From Sophora flavescens (lineage: Eukaryota > Streptophyta > Magnoliopsida > Fabales > Fabaceae), in the NCBI GenBank assembly GCA_030762895.1, contig JAUPTC010000018.1, forward strand, positions 1,382,691 to 1,446,690: 64,000 nucleotides of DNA. The letters run 5' to 3'. Below, in pieces: positions 12,592-26,817 of this stretch; positions within the stretch are counted from its first letter, which is position 1, and each line of letters starts with the position of its first letter. Position numbers and translations under genes: made by a program. Under the pieces are notes generated by a model that saw nothing but the letters and a program-made list of their open reading frames with translations, was not told the DNA's origin and did no database searches.

Positions 12592-15500
12592 TATGTTTGT
12601 CGCAAAGCCCTAATTTTGACTCAAAGCCCTAATTCTAACCCTATTTTTGACCCAAAACCCTATTACAAACCCTAAACCCTAATTTTCATCAAAAACCCTA
12701 AATTTGACCCCGATCCTAATTTTGACCCGAAACCCTAATTTTACAGAAAACCCTATTTCTAACCCAAATACTAACCCTAAGCCGTAATTTTGACTCAAAA
12801 CCCTAATTTAACCCTATTTTTGACCCAAAAACCTATTTTTAACTCAAAACCCTAATTCAAACCCGAAGCCCTAATTTGTACCAAACACCCTAATTTTGAC
12901 ATAAAACCCTAATTCTGACCCAAAACCCGAATTCCAACCTTACTTTTAACCCAAAACCCTATTTTAAACTCAAAACCTTAATTCAAACCCTAAACCCTAT
13001 CTTTGACCGAAAACCCATATTTGGACCCAAAACCCAAGTTTTGACCCAAAAAGCATAATTCTAACCCTATTTTGACCCAAAACCAACATTTTAACCCAAA
13101 ACCCAAATTCAAACCCTAAACCCCCAAAGCCCTAATTTTGACCCTAAACCCTAAATCTGACCCAGAACCCTAAATCTGACCCTAAACCCTAATTTTGACC
13201 CAAAACCCTAATTCTAACCGTATTTTTTACCCAAAACCCTACTTTAAACTCAAAACCCTATTTCAAACCTTAAACCCTAATTTTGATCCGAAACCCTTAA
13301 TTTGACCCAGAACCCTAATTTTGATCCGAAACCCTAATTTTTAACCAAAACCCTAATTTGAACCCAAAACCCTAATTTTAACCCAAAGCCTTAATTTTGA
13401 CCCAAAACCCTAATTCTAACCCTATTTTTGACCCAAAATCCTTTTTTTTAACTCAACACTAATTTAAACCATAAGCCCTAATTTTGTCCCTAGACCCAAA
13501 ATTTGGCCCGAAACCCTAATTTTAACACGAAACCCTAATTCTGACCCAAAAACCTATTTTTAACTCAAAACCCTAATTCAAACCATAAACCCTATGTTTG
13601 TTGCAAAGCCCTAATTTTGACTCAAAGCCCTAATTCTAACCCTATTTTTGACCCAAAACCCTAAATTTGACCCCGATCCTAATTTTGACCCGAAACCCTA
13701 ATTTTACAGAAAACCCTAATTCTAACAGAAATACTAACCCTAAGCCGTAATTTTGACTCAAAACCCTAATTTAACCCTATTTTTGACCCAAAAACCTATT
13801 TTTAACTCAACCCTAATTCAAACCCTAAGCCCTAATTTGTACCAAAAACCCTAATTTGTACCAAAAACCCTAATTTTGACCTAAAACCCTAATTCTGACC
13901 CAAAACCCGAATTCCAACCTTACTTTTAACCCAAAACCCTATTTTAAACTCAAAACCTTAATTCAAACCCTAAACCCTATCTTTGACCGAAAACCCATAT
14001 TTGGACCCAAAACCCAAGTTTTGACCCAAAAAGCATAATTCTAACCCTATTTTGACCCAAAACCAACATTTTAACCCAAAACCCAAATTCAAACCCTAAA
14101 CCCCCAAAGCCCTAATTTTGACCCTAAACCCTAAATCTGACCCAGAACCCTAAATCTGACCCTAAACCCTAATTTTGACCCAAAACCCTAATTCTAACCG
14201 TATTTTTTACCCAAAACCCTACTTTAAACTCAAAACCCTATTTCAAACCTTAAACCCTAATTTTGATCCGAAACCTTTAATTTGACCCAGAACCCTAATT
14301 TTGATCCGAAACCCTAATTTTTAACCAAAACCCTAATTTGAACCCAAAACCCTAATTTTAACCCAAAGCCTTAATTTTGACCCAAAACCCTAATTCTAAC
14401 CCTATTTTTGACCCAAAATCCTTTTTTTTAACTCAACACTAATTTAAACCATAAGCCCTAATTTTGTCCCTAAACCCAAAATTTGGCCCGAAACCCTAAT
14501 TTTAACACGAAACCCTAATTCTGACCCAAAAACCTATTTTTAACTCAAAACCCTAATTCAAACCATAAACCCTATGTTTGTTGCAAAGCCCTAATTTTGA
14601 CTCAAAGCCCTAATTCTAACCCTATTTTTGACCCAAAACCCTAAATTTGACCCCGATCCTAATTTTGACCCGAAACCCTAATTTTACAGAAAACCCTAAT
14701 TCTAACCGAAATACTAACCCTGAGCCGTAATTTTGACTCAAAACCCTAATTTAACCCTATTTTTGACCCAAAAACCTATTTTTAACTCAAAACCCTAATT
14801 CAAACCCTAAGCCCTAATTTGTACCAAAAACCCTAATTTGTACCAAAAACCCTAATTTTGACCTAAAACCCTAATTCTGACCCAAAACCCGAATTCTAAC
14901 CTTACTTTTAACCCAAAACCCTATTTTAAACTCAAAACCTTAATTCAAACCCAAAACCCTATCTTTGACCGAAAACCCATATTTGGACCCAAAACCCAAG
15001 TTTTGACCCAAAAAACATAATTCTAACCCTATTTTGACCCAAAACCAAAATTTTAACCCAAAACCCAAATTCAAACCCTAAACCCCAAAGCCCTAATTTT
15101 GACCCTAAACCCTAAATCTGACCCAGAACCCTAAATTTGACCCTAAACCCTAATTTTGACCCAAAACCTTAATTCTAACCTTATTTTTTACCCAAACCCT
15201 ATTTCAAACCTTAAACCCTAATTTTGATCCGAAACCCTTAATTTGACCCAGAACCCTAATTTTGATCCGAAACCCTAATTTTTAACAAAAACCCTAATTT
15301 GAACCCAAAACCCTAATTTTAACCCAAAGCCTTAATTTTGACCCAAAACCCTAATTCTAACCCTATTTTTGACCCAAAATCCTTTTTTTTAACTCAACAC
15401 TAATTTAAACCGTAAACCCTAATTTTGACCCTAAACCCAAAATTTGACCCGAAACCCTAATTTTAACACGAAACCCTAATTCTAACCCTATTTCTGACCC

Positions 15501-18500
15501 AAAAACCTATTTCTATCTCAAAACGATAATTCAAACCCTAAACCCTATGTTTGTCGCAAAGCCCTAATTTTAACCCAAAGCCCTAATTTTGACCTAAAAC
15601 CCTAATTCTAACCCTATTTTTGACCCAAAACCCTATTTCAAACCCTAAACCCTAATTTTCATCAAAAACCCTAAATTTGACCACGATCCTAATTTTGACC
15701 CGAAACCCTAATTTTACAGAAAACCCTAATTCTAACCCAAGTACTAACCCTAAGCCGTAATTTTGACTCAAACCCTAATTTAACCCTATTTTTGACCCAA
15801 AAACATATTTTTAACTCAAAACCCTAATTCAAACCCTAATCCCTAATTTGTACCAAAAACCCTAATTTTGACCTAAAACCCTAATTCTGACCCAAAAACC
15901 TAATTCTAACCTTACTTTTAACCCAAAACCCTATTTTAAACTCAACCTTAATTCAAACCCTAAACCCTATCTTTGACCGAAAACCCAAGTTTTGACCCAA
16001 AACCATAATTCTAACCCTATTTTGACCCAAAACCAAAATTTTAACCCAAAACCCAAATTCACACCCTAAACCCCCAACGCACTAATTTTGACCCTAAACC
16101 CTAAATCTGACCCAGAACCCTAAATTTGACCCTAAACCCTAATTTTGACCCTAAACCCTCATTCTAGCCGTATTTTTTACCCAAAACCCTATTTTAAACT
16201 CAAAACCCTATTTCAAACCTTAAACCCTAATTTTGATCCGAAACCCTTAATTTGACCTAGAACCCTAATTTTGATCCGAAACCCTAATTTTTAACCAAAA
16301 CCCTAATTTGAACCCAAAACCCTAATTTTAACCCAAAGCCCTAATTTTGACCCAAAACCCTAATTCTAACCCTATTTTTGACCCAAAATCCTTTTTTTTA
16401 ACTCAACACTAATTTAAACAGTAAACCCTAATTTTGTCCCTAAACCCAAAATTTGTCCCGAAACCCTAATTTTAACACGAAACCCTAATTCTGACCCAAA
16501 AACCTATTTTTAACTCAAAACCCTAATTCAAACCATAAACCCTATGTTTGTCGCAAAGCCCTAATTTTGACTCAAAGCCCTAATTCTAACCCTATTTTTG
16601 ACCCAAAACCCTATTACAAACCCTAAACCCTAATTTTCATCAAAAACCCTAAATTTTACCCCGATCCTAATTTTGACCCGAAACCCTAATTTTACAGAAA
16701 ACCCTAATTCTAACCCAAATACTAACCCTAAGCCGTAATTTTGACTCAAAACCCTAATTTAACCTTATTTTTGACACAAACCTATTTTTAACTCAAAACC
16801 CTAATTCAAACCCTAAGCCCTAATTTGTACCAAAAACCCTAATTTTGACCAAAAACCCTAATTCTGACCCAAAACCCGAATTCTAACCTTACTTTTAACC
16901 CAAAACCCAAAACCCTATCTTTGACCGAAAACCCATATTTGCACCCAAAACCCAAGTTTTTACCCAAAAAGCATAATTTTAACCCTATTTTGACCCAAAA
17001 GCAACATTTTAACCCAAAACCCAAATTCAAACCCTAAACCCCCAAAGCCCTAATTTTGACCCTAAACCTTAAATCTGACCCAGAACCCTAAATTTGACCC
17101 TAAACCCTAATTTTGACCCAAAACCCTAATTTTAACCGTATTTTTTGCCCAAAACCCTACTTTAAACTCAACCCTATTTCAAACCTTAAACCCTAATTTT
17201 GATCCGAAACCCTTAATTTGACCCAGAACCCTAATTTTGATCTGAAACCCTAATTTTTAACCAAAACCCTAATTCGAACCCAAAACCCTAATTTTAACCC
17301 AAAGCCTTAATTTTGAACCAAAACCCTAATTCTAACCCTATTTTTGACCCAAAATCCATTTTTTTAACTCAACACTAATTTAAACCATAAGCCCTAATTT
17401 TGTCCCTAAACCCAAAATTTGGCCCGAAACCCTAATTTTAACACGAAACCCTAATTCTGACCCAAAAACCTATTTTTAACTCAAAACCCTAATTCAAACC
17501 ATAACCCCTATGTTTGTCGCAAAGCCCTAATTTTGACCCAAAACCCTAATTCTAACCCTATTTTTGACCCAAAACCCTATTTCAAACCCTATACCCTAAT
17601 TTTCATCAAAAACCCTAAATTTGACCCCGATCCTAATTTTGACCCGAAACCCTAATTCTAACCCAAATACTAACCCTAAGCCGTAATTTTGACTCAAAAC
17701 CCTAATTTAACCCTATTTTTGACACAAAAAACTATTTTTAACACAAAACCCTAATTCAAACCCTAAGCCCTAATTTGTACCAAAAACCCTAATTTTGACC
17801 TAAAACCCTAATTCTGACCCAAAACCCGAATTCTAACCTTACTTTTAACCCAAAACCCTATTTTAAACTCAAAACCTTAATTCAAACCCTAAACCCTATC
17901 TTTGACCGAAAACCCATATTTGGACCTAAAACCCAAGTTTTGACCCAAAAAACATAATTCTAACCCTATTTTGACCCAAAACCAAAATTTTAACCCAAAA
18001 CGCAAATTCAAACCCTAAACCCCAAAGCCCTAATTTTCACCCTAAACCCTAAATCTGACCCAGAACCCTAAATTTGACCCTAAACCCTAATTTTGACCCA
18101 AAACCTTAATTCTAACCGTATTTTTTACCCAAACCCTATTTCAAACCTTAAACCCTAATTTTGATCCGAAACCCTTGATTTGACCCAGAACCCTAATTTT
18201 GATCCGAAACCCTAATTTTTAACCAAAACCCTAATTTGAACCCAAAACCCTAATTTGAACCCAAAGCCCTAATTTTGACCCAAAACCCTAATTCTAACCC
18301 TATTTTTGACCCAAAATCCTTTTTTTTAACTCAACACTTATTTAAACCGTAAACCCTAATTTTGACCCTAAACCCAAAATTTTGCCCGAAACCCTAATTT
18401 TAATACGAAACCCTAATTCTAACCCTATTTCTGACCCAAAAACCTATTTCTATCTCAAAACGCTAATTCAAACCCTAAACCCTATGTTTGTCGCAAAGCC

Positions 18501-19482
18501 CTAATTTTAACCCAAAGCCCTAATTTTGACCTAAAACCCTAATTCTAACCCTATTTTTGACCCAAAACCCTATTTCAAACCCTAAACCCTAATTTTCATC
18601 AAAAACCCTAAATTTGACCCCGATCCTAATTTTGACCCGAAACCCTAATTTTACAGAAAACCCTAATTCTAACCCAAGTACTAACCCTAAGCCGTAATTT
18701 TGACTCAAAACCCAAATTTAACCCTATTTTTGACCCAAAAACCTATTTTTAACTCAAAACCCTAATTCAAACCCTAAGCCCTAATTTGTACCAAAAACCC
18801 TAATTTTGACCTAAAACCCTAATTCTGACCCAAAACCCGAATTCTAACCTTACTTTTAACCCAAAACCCTATTTTAAACTCAAAACCTTAATTCAAACCC
18901 TAAACCCTATCTTTGACCGAAAACCCAAGGTTTGACCCAAAACCATAATTCTAACGCTATTTTGACCCAAAACCAAAATTTTAACCCAAATCCCAAATTC
19001 AAACCCTAAACCCCCAAAGCCCTAATTTTGACCCTAAACCTTAAATCTGACCCAGAACCCTAAATTTGACCCTAAACCCTAATTTTTACCCAAAACCCTA
19101 ATTCTAACCGTATTTTTTACCCAAAACCCTACTTTAAACTCAAAACCCTATTTCAAACCTTAAACCCTAGTTTTGATCCGAAACCCTTAATTTGACCCAG
19201 AACCCTAATTTTGATCCGAAACCCTAATTTTTAACCAAAACCCTAATTTGAACCCAAAACCCTAATTTGAACCCAAAGCCTTAATTTTGCCCCAAAACCC
19301 TAATTCTAACCCTATTTTTGACCCAAAATCCTTTTTTTTAACTCAACACTAATTTAAACCATAAGCCCTAATTTTGGCCCTAAACCCAAAATTTGGCCCG
19401 AAACCCTAATTTTAACACGAAACCCTAATTCTAACCCAAAAACCTATTTTTAACTCAAAACCCTAATTCAAACCATAAACCC
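12592..19482 (+). repeat. 6-monomer HOR (~5.9 kb), copy 1, with one extra monomer
   Basis: Monomers start at 12592, 13593, 14573, 15546, 16543, 17509 and 18483. From 14573 onward they match the next block at an offset of 5,906-5,908 bp, growing to about 5,945 after the fifth monomer because this copy lacks two short blocks near 17.53 and 17.65 kb. Shared private variants include aaacgataattc before 15546, tattacaaacc after 16543, ataacccctatg at 17503, aaacgctaattc before 18483, and ccaaggtttgaccc near 18926. The monomer at 12592 corresponds to the one at 19483 (cccgaagccc, accaaacacc), with the extra 980-bp monomer accounting for the larger offset. Confidence 0.85.
13593..14572 (+). repeat. 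Extra 980-bp monomer, tandem duplicate of its left neighbour
   Basis: This unit repeats the preceding one at an offset of 980 bp with few differences. Both share gaattccaacc, accaacatttt, a doubled aaatctgacc, ataagccctaatttt and the landmark variant tatgtttgttgcaaag (13593 and 14573). The corresponding place in copy 2 of the HOR has only one such unit (20481), so the duplication is specific to copy 1 or was lost from copy 2. Confidence 0.8.
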
Positions 19483-22400
19483 TATGTTTGTCGCAAAGCC
19501 CTAATTTTGACTCAAAGCCCTAATTCTAACCCTATTTTTGACCCAAAACCCTATTACAAACCCTAAACCCTAATTTTCATCAAAAACCCTAAATTTGACC
19601 CCGATCCTAATTTTGACCCGAAACCCTAATTTTACATAAAACCCTATTTCTAACCCAAATACTAACCCTAAGCCATAATTTTGACTCAAAACCCTAATTT
19701 AACCCTATTTTTGACCCAAAAACCTATTTTTAACTCAAAACCCTAATTCAAACCCGAAGCCCTAATTTGTACCAAACACCCTAATTTTGACCAAAAACCC
19801 TAATTCTGACCCAAAACCCGAATTCCAACCTTACTTTTAACCCAAAACCCTATTTTAAACTCAAAACCTTAATTCAAACCCTAAACCCTATCTTTGACCG
19901 AAAACCCATATTTGGACCCAAAACCCAAGTTTTGACCCAAAAAGCATAATTCTAACCCTATTTTGACCCAAAACCAACATTTTAACCCAAAACCCAAATT
20001 CAAACCCTAAACCCCCAAAGCCCTAATTTTGACCCTAAACCCTAAATCTGACCCAGAACCCTAAATCTGACCCTAAACCCTAATTTTGACCCAAAACCCT
20101 AATTCTAACCGTATTTTTTACCCAAAACCCTACTTTAAACTCAAAACCCTATTTCAAACCTTAAACCCTAATTTTGATCCGAAACCCTTAATTTGACCCA
20201 GAACCCTAATTTTGATCCGAAACCCTAATTTTTAACCAAAACCCTAATTTGAACCCAAAACCCTAATTTTAACCCAAAGCCTTAATTTTGACCCAAAACC
20301 CTAATTCTAACCCTATTTTTGACCCAAAATCCTTTTTTTTAACTCAACACTAATTTAAACCATAAGCCCTAATTTTGTCCCTAAACCCAAAATTTGGCCC
20401 GAAACCCTAATTTTAACACGAAACCCTAATTCACCCAAAACCTATTTTTAACTCAAAACCCTAATTCAAACCATAAACCCTATGTTTGTTGCAAAGCCCT
20501 AATTTTGACTCAAAGCCCTAATTCTAACCCTATTTTTGACCCAAAACCCTAAATTTCACCCACCTAATTTTGACCCGAAACCCTAATTTTACAGAAAACC
20601 CTAATTCTAACCGAAATACTAACCCTGAGCCGTAATTTTGACTCAAAACCCTAATTTAACCCTATTTTTGACCCAAAAACCTATTTTTAACTCAAAACCC
20701 TAATTCAAACCCTAAGCCCTAATTTGTACCAAAAACCCTAATTTGTACCAAAAACCCTAATTTTGACCTAAAACCCTAATTCTGACCCAAAACCCGAATT
20801 CTAACCTTACTTTTAACCCAAAACCCTATTTTAAACTCAAAACCTTAATTCAAACCCAAAACCCTATCTTTGACCGAAAACCCATATTTGGACCCAAAAC
20901 CCAAGTTTTGACCCAAAAAACATAATTCTAACCCTATTTTGACCCAAAACCAAAATTTTAACCCAAAACCCAAATTCAAACCCTAAACCCCAAAGCCCTA
21001 ATTTTGACCCTAAACCCTAAATCTGACCCAGAACCCTAAATTTGACCCTAAACCCTAATTTTGACCCAAAACCTTAATTCTAACCTTATTTTTTACCCAA
21101 ACCCTATTTCAAACCTTAAACCCTAATTTTGATCCGAAACCCTTAATTTGACCCAGAACCCTAATTTTGATCCGAAACCCTAATTTTTAACAAAAACCCT
21201 AATTTGAACCCAAAACCCTAATTTTAACCCAAAGCCTTAATTTTGACCCAAAACCCTAATTCTAACCCTATTTTTGACCCAAAATCCTTTTTTTTTAACT
21301 CAACACTAATTTAAACCGTAAACCCTAATTTTGACCCTAAACCCAAAATTTGACCCGAAACCCTAATTTTAACACGAAACCCTAATTCTAACCCTATTTC
21401 TGACCCAAAAACCTATTTCTATCTCAAAACGATAATTCAAACCCTAAACCCTATGTTTGTCGCAAAGCCCTAATTTTAACCCAAAGCCCTAATTTTGACC
21501 TAAAACCCTAATTCTAACCCTATTTTTGACCCAAAACCCTATTTCAAACCCTAAACCCAAATTTTCATCAAAAGCCCTAAATTTGACCCCGATCCTAATT
21601 TTGACCCGAAACCCTAATTTTAAAGAAAACCCTAATTCTAACCCAAGTACTAACCCTAAGCCGTAATTTTGACTCAAACCCTAATTTAACCCTATTTTTG
21701 ACCCAAAAACATATTTTTAACTCAAAACCCTAATTCAAACCCTAATCCCTAATTTGTACCAAAAACCCTAATTTTGACCTAAAACCCTAATTCTGACCCA
21801 AAAACCTAATTCTAACCTTACTTTTAACCCAAAACCCTATTTTAAACTCAACCTTAATTCAAACCCTAAACCCTATCTTTGACCAAAAACCCAAGTTTTG
21901 ACCCAAAACCATAATTCTAACCCTATTTTGACCCAAAACCAAAATTTTAACCCAAAACCCAAATTCACACCCTAAACCCCCAACGCACTAATTTTGACCC
22001 TAAACCCTAAATCTGACCCAGAACCCTAAATTTGACCCTAAACCCTAATTTTGACCCTAAACCCTCATTCTAGCCGTATTTTTTACCCAAAACCCTATTT
22101 TAAACTCAAAACCCTATTTCAAACCTTAAACCCTAATTTTGATCCGAAACCCTTAATTTGACCTAGAACCCTAATTTTGATCCGAAACCCTAATTTTTAA
22201 CCAAAACCCTAATTTGAACCCAAAACCCTAATTTTAACCCAAAGCCCTAATTTTGACCCAAAACCCTAATTCTAACCCTATTTTTGACCCAAAATCCTTT
22301 TTTTTAACTCAACACTAATTTAAACAGTAAACCCTAATTTTGTCCCTAAACCCAAAATTTGTCCCGAAACCCTAATTTTAACACGAAACCCTAATTCTGA

Positions 22401-25400
22401 CCCAAAAACCTATTTTTAACTCAAAACCCTAATTCAAACCATAAACCCTATGTTTGTCGCAAAGCCCTAATTTTGACTCAAAGCCCTAATTCTAACCCTA
22501 TTTTTGACCCAAAACCCTATTACAAACCCTAAACCCTAATTTTCATCAAAAACCCTAAATTTTACCCCGATCCTAATTTTGACCCGAAACCCTAATTTTA
22601 CAGAAAACCCTAATTCTAACCCAAATACTAACCCTAAGCCGTAATTTTGACTAAAAACCCTAATTTAACCTTATTTTTGACACAAAAACCTATTTTTAAC
22701 TCAAAACCCTAATTCAAACCCTAAGCCCTAATTTGTACCAAAAACCCTAATTTTGACCAAAAACCCTAATTCTGACCCAAAACCCGAATTCTAACCTTAC
22801 TTTTAACCCAAAACCCAAAACCCTATCTTTGACCGAAAACCCATATTTGCACCCAAAACCCAAGTTTTTACCCAAAAAGCATAATTTTAACCCTATTTTG
22901 ACCCAAAAGCAACATTTTAACCCAAAACCCAAATTCAAACCCTAAACCCCCAAAGCCCTAATTTTGACCCTAAACCTTAAATCTGACCCAGAACCCTAAA
23001 TTTGACCCTAAACCCTAATTTTGACCCAAAACCCTAATTTTAACCGTATTTTTTACCCAAAACCCTACTTTAAACTCAACCCTATTTCAAACCTTAAACC
23101 CTAATTTTGATCCGAAACCCTTAATTTGACCCAGAACCCTAATTTTGATCTGAAACCCTAATTTTTAACCAAAACCCTAATTCGAACCCAAAACCCTAAT
23201 TTTAACCCAAAGCCTTAATTTTGAACCAAAACCCTAATTCTAACCCTATTTTTGACCCAAAATCCATTTTTTCAACTCAACACTAATTTAAACCATAAGC
23301 CCTAATTTTGTCCCTAAACCAAAAATTTGGCCCGAAACCCTAATTTTAACACGAAACCCTAATTCTGACCCAAAAACCTATTTTTAACTCAAAACCCTAA
23401 TTCAAACCATAACCCCTATGTTTGTCGCAAAGCCCTAATTTTGACCCAAAGCCCTAATTTTGACCTAAAACCCTAATTCTAACCCTATTTTTGACCCAAA
23501 ACCCTATTTCAAACCCTATACCCTAATTTTCATCAAAAACCCTAAATTTGACCCCGATCCTAATTTTGACCCGAAACCCTAATTTTACAGAAAACCCTAA
23601 TTCTAACCCAAATACTAACCCTAAGCCGTAATTTTGACTCAAAACCCTAATTTAACCCTATTTTTGACACAAAAAACTATTTTTAACACAAAACCCTAAT
23701 TCAAACCCTAAGCCCTAATTTGTACCAAAAACCCTAATTTTGACCTAAAACCCTAATTCTGACCCAAAACCCGAATTCTAACCTTACTTTTAACCCAAAA
23801 CCCTATTTTAAACTCAAAACCTTAATTCAAACCCTAAACCCTATCTTTGACCGAAAACCCATATTTGGACCTAAAACCCAAGTTTTGACCCAAAAAACAT
23901 AATTCTAACCCTATTTTGACCCAAAACCAAAATTTTAACCCAAAACGCAAATTCAAACCCTAAACCCCAAAGCCCTAATTTTCACCCTAAACCCTAAATC
24001 TGACCCATAACCCTAAATTTGACCCTAAACCCTAATTTTGACCCAAAACCTTAATTCTAACCGTATTTTTTACCCAAACCCTATTTCAAACCTTAAACCC
24101 TAATTTTGATCCGAAACCCTTGATTTGACCCAGAACCCTAATTTTGATCCGAAACCCTAATTTTTAACCAAAACCCTAATTTGAACCCAAAACCCTAATT
24201 TGAACCCAAAGCCCTAATTTTGACCCAAAACCCTAATTCTAACCCTATTTTTGACCCAAAATCCTTTTTTTTAACTCAACACTTATTTAAACCGTAAACC
24301 CTAATTTTGACCCTAAACCCAAAATTTTGCCCGAAACCCTAATTTTAATACGAAACCCTAATTCTAACCCTATTTCTGACCCAAAAACCTATTTCTATCT
24401 CAAAACGCTAATTCAAACCGTAAATCCTATGTTTGTCGGAAAGCCCTAATTTTAACCCAAAGCCCTAATTTTGACCTAAAACCCTAATTCTAACCCTATT
24501 TTTGACCCAAAACCCTATTTCAAACCCTAAACCCTCATTATCATCAAAAACCCAAAATTTGACCCCGATCCTAATTTTGACGATAAACCCTAATTTTACA
24601 GAAAACCCTAATTCTAACCCAAGTACTAACCCTAAGCCGTAATTTTGACTCAAAACCCAAATTTAACCCTATTTTTGACCCAAAAACCTATTTTTAATTC
24701 AAAACCCTAATTCAAACCCTAAGCCCTAATTTGTACCAAAATCCCTAATTTTGACCTAAAACACTAATTACACCCAAAACCCAATTCTAACCTTACTTTT
24801 AACCCAAAACCCTATTTTAAACTCAAAACCTTAATTCAAACCCTAAACCCTATCTTTGACCGAAAACCCAAGGTTTGACCCAAAACCATAATTCTAACGC
24901 TATTTTGACCCAAAACCAAAATTTTAACCCAAATCCCAAATTCAAACCCTAAACCCCCAAAGCCCTAATTTTGACCCTAAACCTTAAATCTGACCCAGAA
25001 CCCTAAATTTGACCCTAAACCCTAATTTTTACCCAAAACCCTAATTCTAACCGTATTTTTTACCCAAAACCCTACTTTAAACTCAAAACCCTATTTCAAA
25101 CCTTAAACCCTAGTTTTGATCGGAAACCCTTAATTTGACCCAGAACCCTAATTTTGATCCGAAACCCTAATTTTTAACCAAAACCCTAATTTGAACCCAA
25201 AACCCTAATTTGAACCCAAAGCCTTAATTTTGCCCCAAAACCCTAATTCTAAGCCTATTTTTGACCCAAAATCCTTTTTTTTAACTCAACACTAATTTAA
25301 ACCATAAGCCCTAATTTTGGCCCTAAACCCAAAATTTGGCCCGAAACCCTAATTTTAACACGAAACCCTAATTCTGACCCAAAAACCTATTTTTAACTCA

Positions 25401-25425
25401 AAACCCTAATTCAAACCATAACCCC
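19483..25425 (+). repeat. 6-monomer HOR (~5.9 kb), copy 2
   Basis: Monomers start at 19483, 20481, 21452, 22449, 23417 and 24428 and repeat the order of variants of copy 1. The match holds to about 25.4 kb. After the landmark at 25426 the sequence no longer follows copy 1 (it lacks gactcaaagcc and tattacaaacc), so the HOR ends there. By eye the copies differ mainly by scattered single bases, for example ttttttgccc near 17145 against ttttttaccc near 23050, which implies a recent duplication relative to monomer divergence. Confidence 0.85.
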
Positions 25426-26817
25426 TATGTTTGTCGCAAAGCCCTAATTCTAACCCTATTTTTGACCCAAAACCCTATTTCAAACCCTAAACCCTAATTT
25501 TCATCAAAAACCCTAAATTTGACCCGAAACCCTAATTTTAAAGAAAACCCTAATTCTAACCCAAAACCTAATTCAAACCCAAATTATAACACTAAGCCCT
25601 AATTTTGACTCAAAACCCTAATTTAACCCTATTTTTGACACAAAAAAATATTTTTAACTCAAAACCCTAATTCAAACCCTAAGCCCTAATTTGTACCAAA
25701 ACCCTAATTTTGACCAAAACCCTAATTCGACCCAAAACCGAATTCTAACCTTACTTTTAACCCAAAACCCTATTTTAAACTCAAAACCTTAATTCAAACC
25801 CTAAACCCTATCTTTGACTGAAACCCATATTTGGACCCAAAACCCAAGTTTTGACCCAAAAACATAATTCTAACCCTATTTTGACCCAAATCCAAAATTT
25901 TGACCCAAAACCCTAATTCAATCCCTAAACCCCCAAAGCCCAAGTTTGGACCGTAAACCCTAAATCGACCTAACCCTAAATTTGACCCTAAACCCTAATT
26001 TTGACCCAAAACCTTAATTCTAACCGTATTTTTACCCAAACCCTTAACCCCCTATTTCAAACCTTAAACCCTAATTTTGATCCGAAACCCTTAATTTGAC
26101 CCGAAACCCTAATTTTGATCCTAAAACCTTATTTTTAACCATAACCATATTTGTAACCCATAAACCTACTTTTAACCCAAAGCCCTAATTTTGACCCAAA
26201 ACCCTAATTCAAACCCTATAATTTACCCAATATCCAAGTTTTTTAAAACTCAAACATAATTTAAACAGTAAACCCTAATTTTGACCCGAAACCCAAAATT
26301 TGGCCCGAAACCCTAATTTTAACACGAAACCCTAATTTCTACCCAAAACCTATTTTTATCTCAAAACCCTAATTCAAACCCTAAACCCTATGTTTGTCAA
26401 GCCTAATTTTAACCCAAAGCCCTAATTTTGACCTAAAACCCTAATTCTAACCCTATTTTTGACCCAAAACCCTATTTCAAACCCCTAAACCCTAATTTTC
26501 ATCAAAACCCTAAACCCGTCCTAATTTTGACCAAACCCTAATTTTCTAACCCCTAAATTTAACCCTAAACCCTAATTTTGACTCAAAACCCTAATTTAAC
26601 CCTATTTTTGACCCAAAACCTATTTTTAACTCAAAACCCTAATTCAAACCCTAAGCCCTAATTTGTACCAAAACCCTAATTTTGACCTAAAACCCTAATT
26701 CGACCCAAAACCCGAATTCTAACCTTACTTTTAACCCAAAACCCTATTTTAAACTCAAAACCTTAATTCAAACCCTAAACCCTATCTTTGGATGGCAAAA
26801 CCCAAGTTTTGACCCAA
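25426..26817 (+). repeat. Degraded satellite segment left of the assembly gap
   Basis: About 1.4 monomers (landmarks 25426 and 26389) with many small deletions and odd joins: aaacccgtcctaatt near 26512, cttaaccccctattt near 26043, aatttacccaatatcc near 26221, tttggatggcaaaaccc near 26788. The density of lesions rises towards the run of N. I read this as low-quality consensus at a contig end, though real decay is not excluded. Confidence 0.65.

Noticed and set aside
16839..17030. Minus-strand open frame of 63 codons, repeated identically at 22747-22938
   Set aside because: The translation is low-complexity (Gly, Phe, Leu, Val, Lys) and is simply the satellite read in one frame. The duplicate exists because the surrounding 5.9-kb block is duplicated. 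No start context, domain or conservation beyond the repeat.
21489..21677. Minus-strand frames beginning MSQNYGLGL at 21489-21677, 24465-24653, 38661-38876, 44346-44561 and 46403-46591
   Set aside because: They occupy the same place in the monomer each time, just after the landmark, and arise when chance indels keep the frame open. Most monomers have stops there, so the frame is not maintained.
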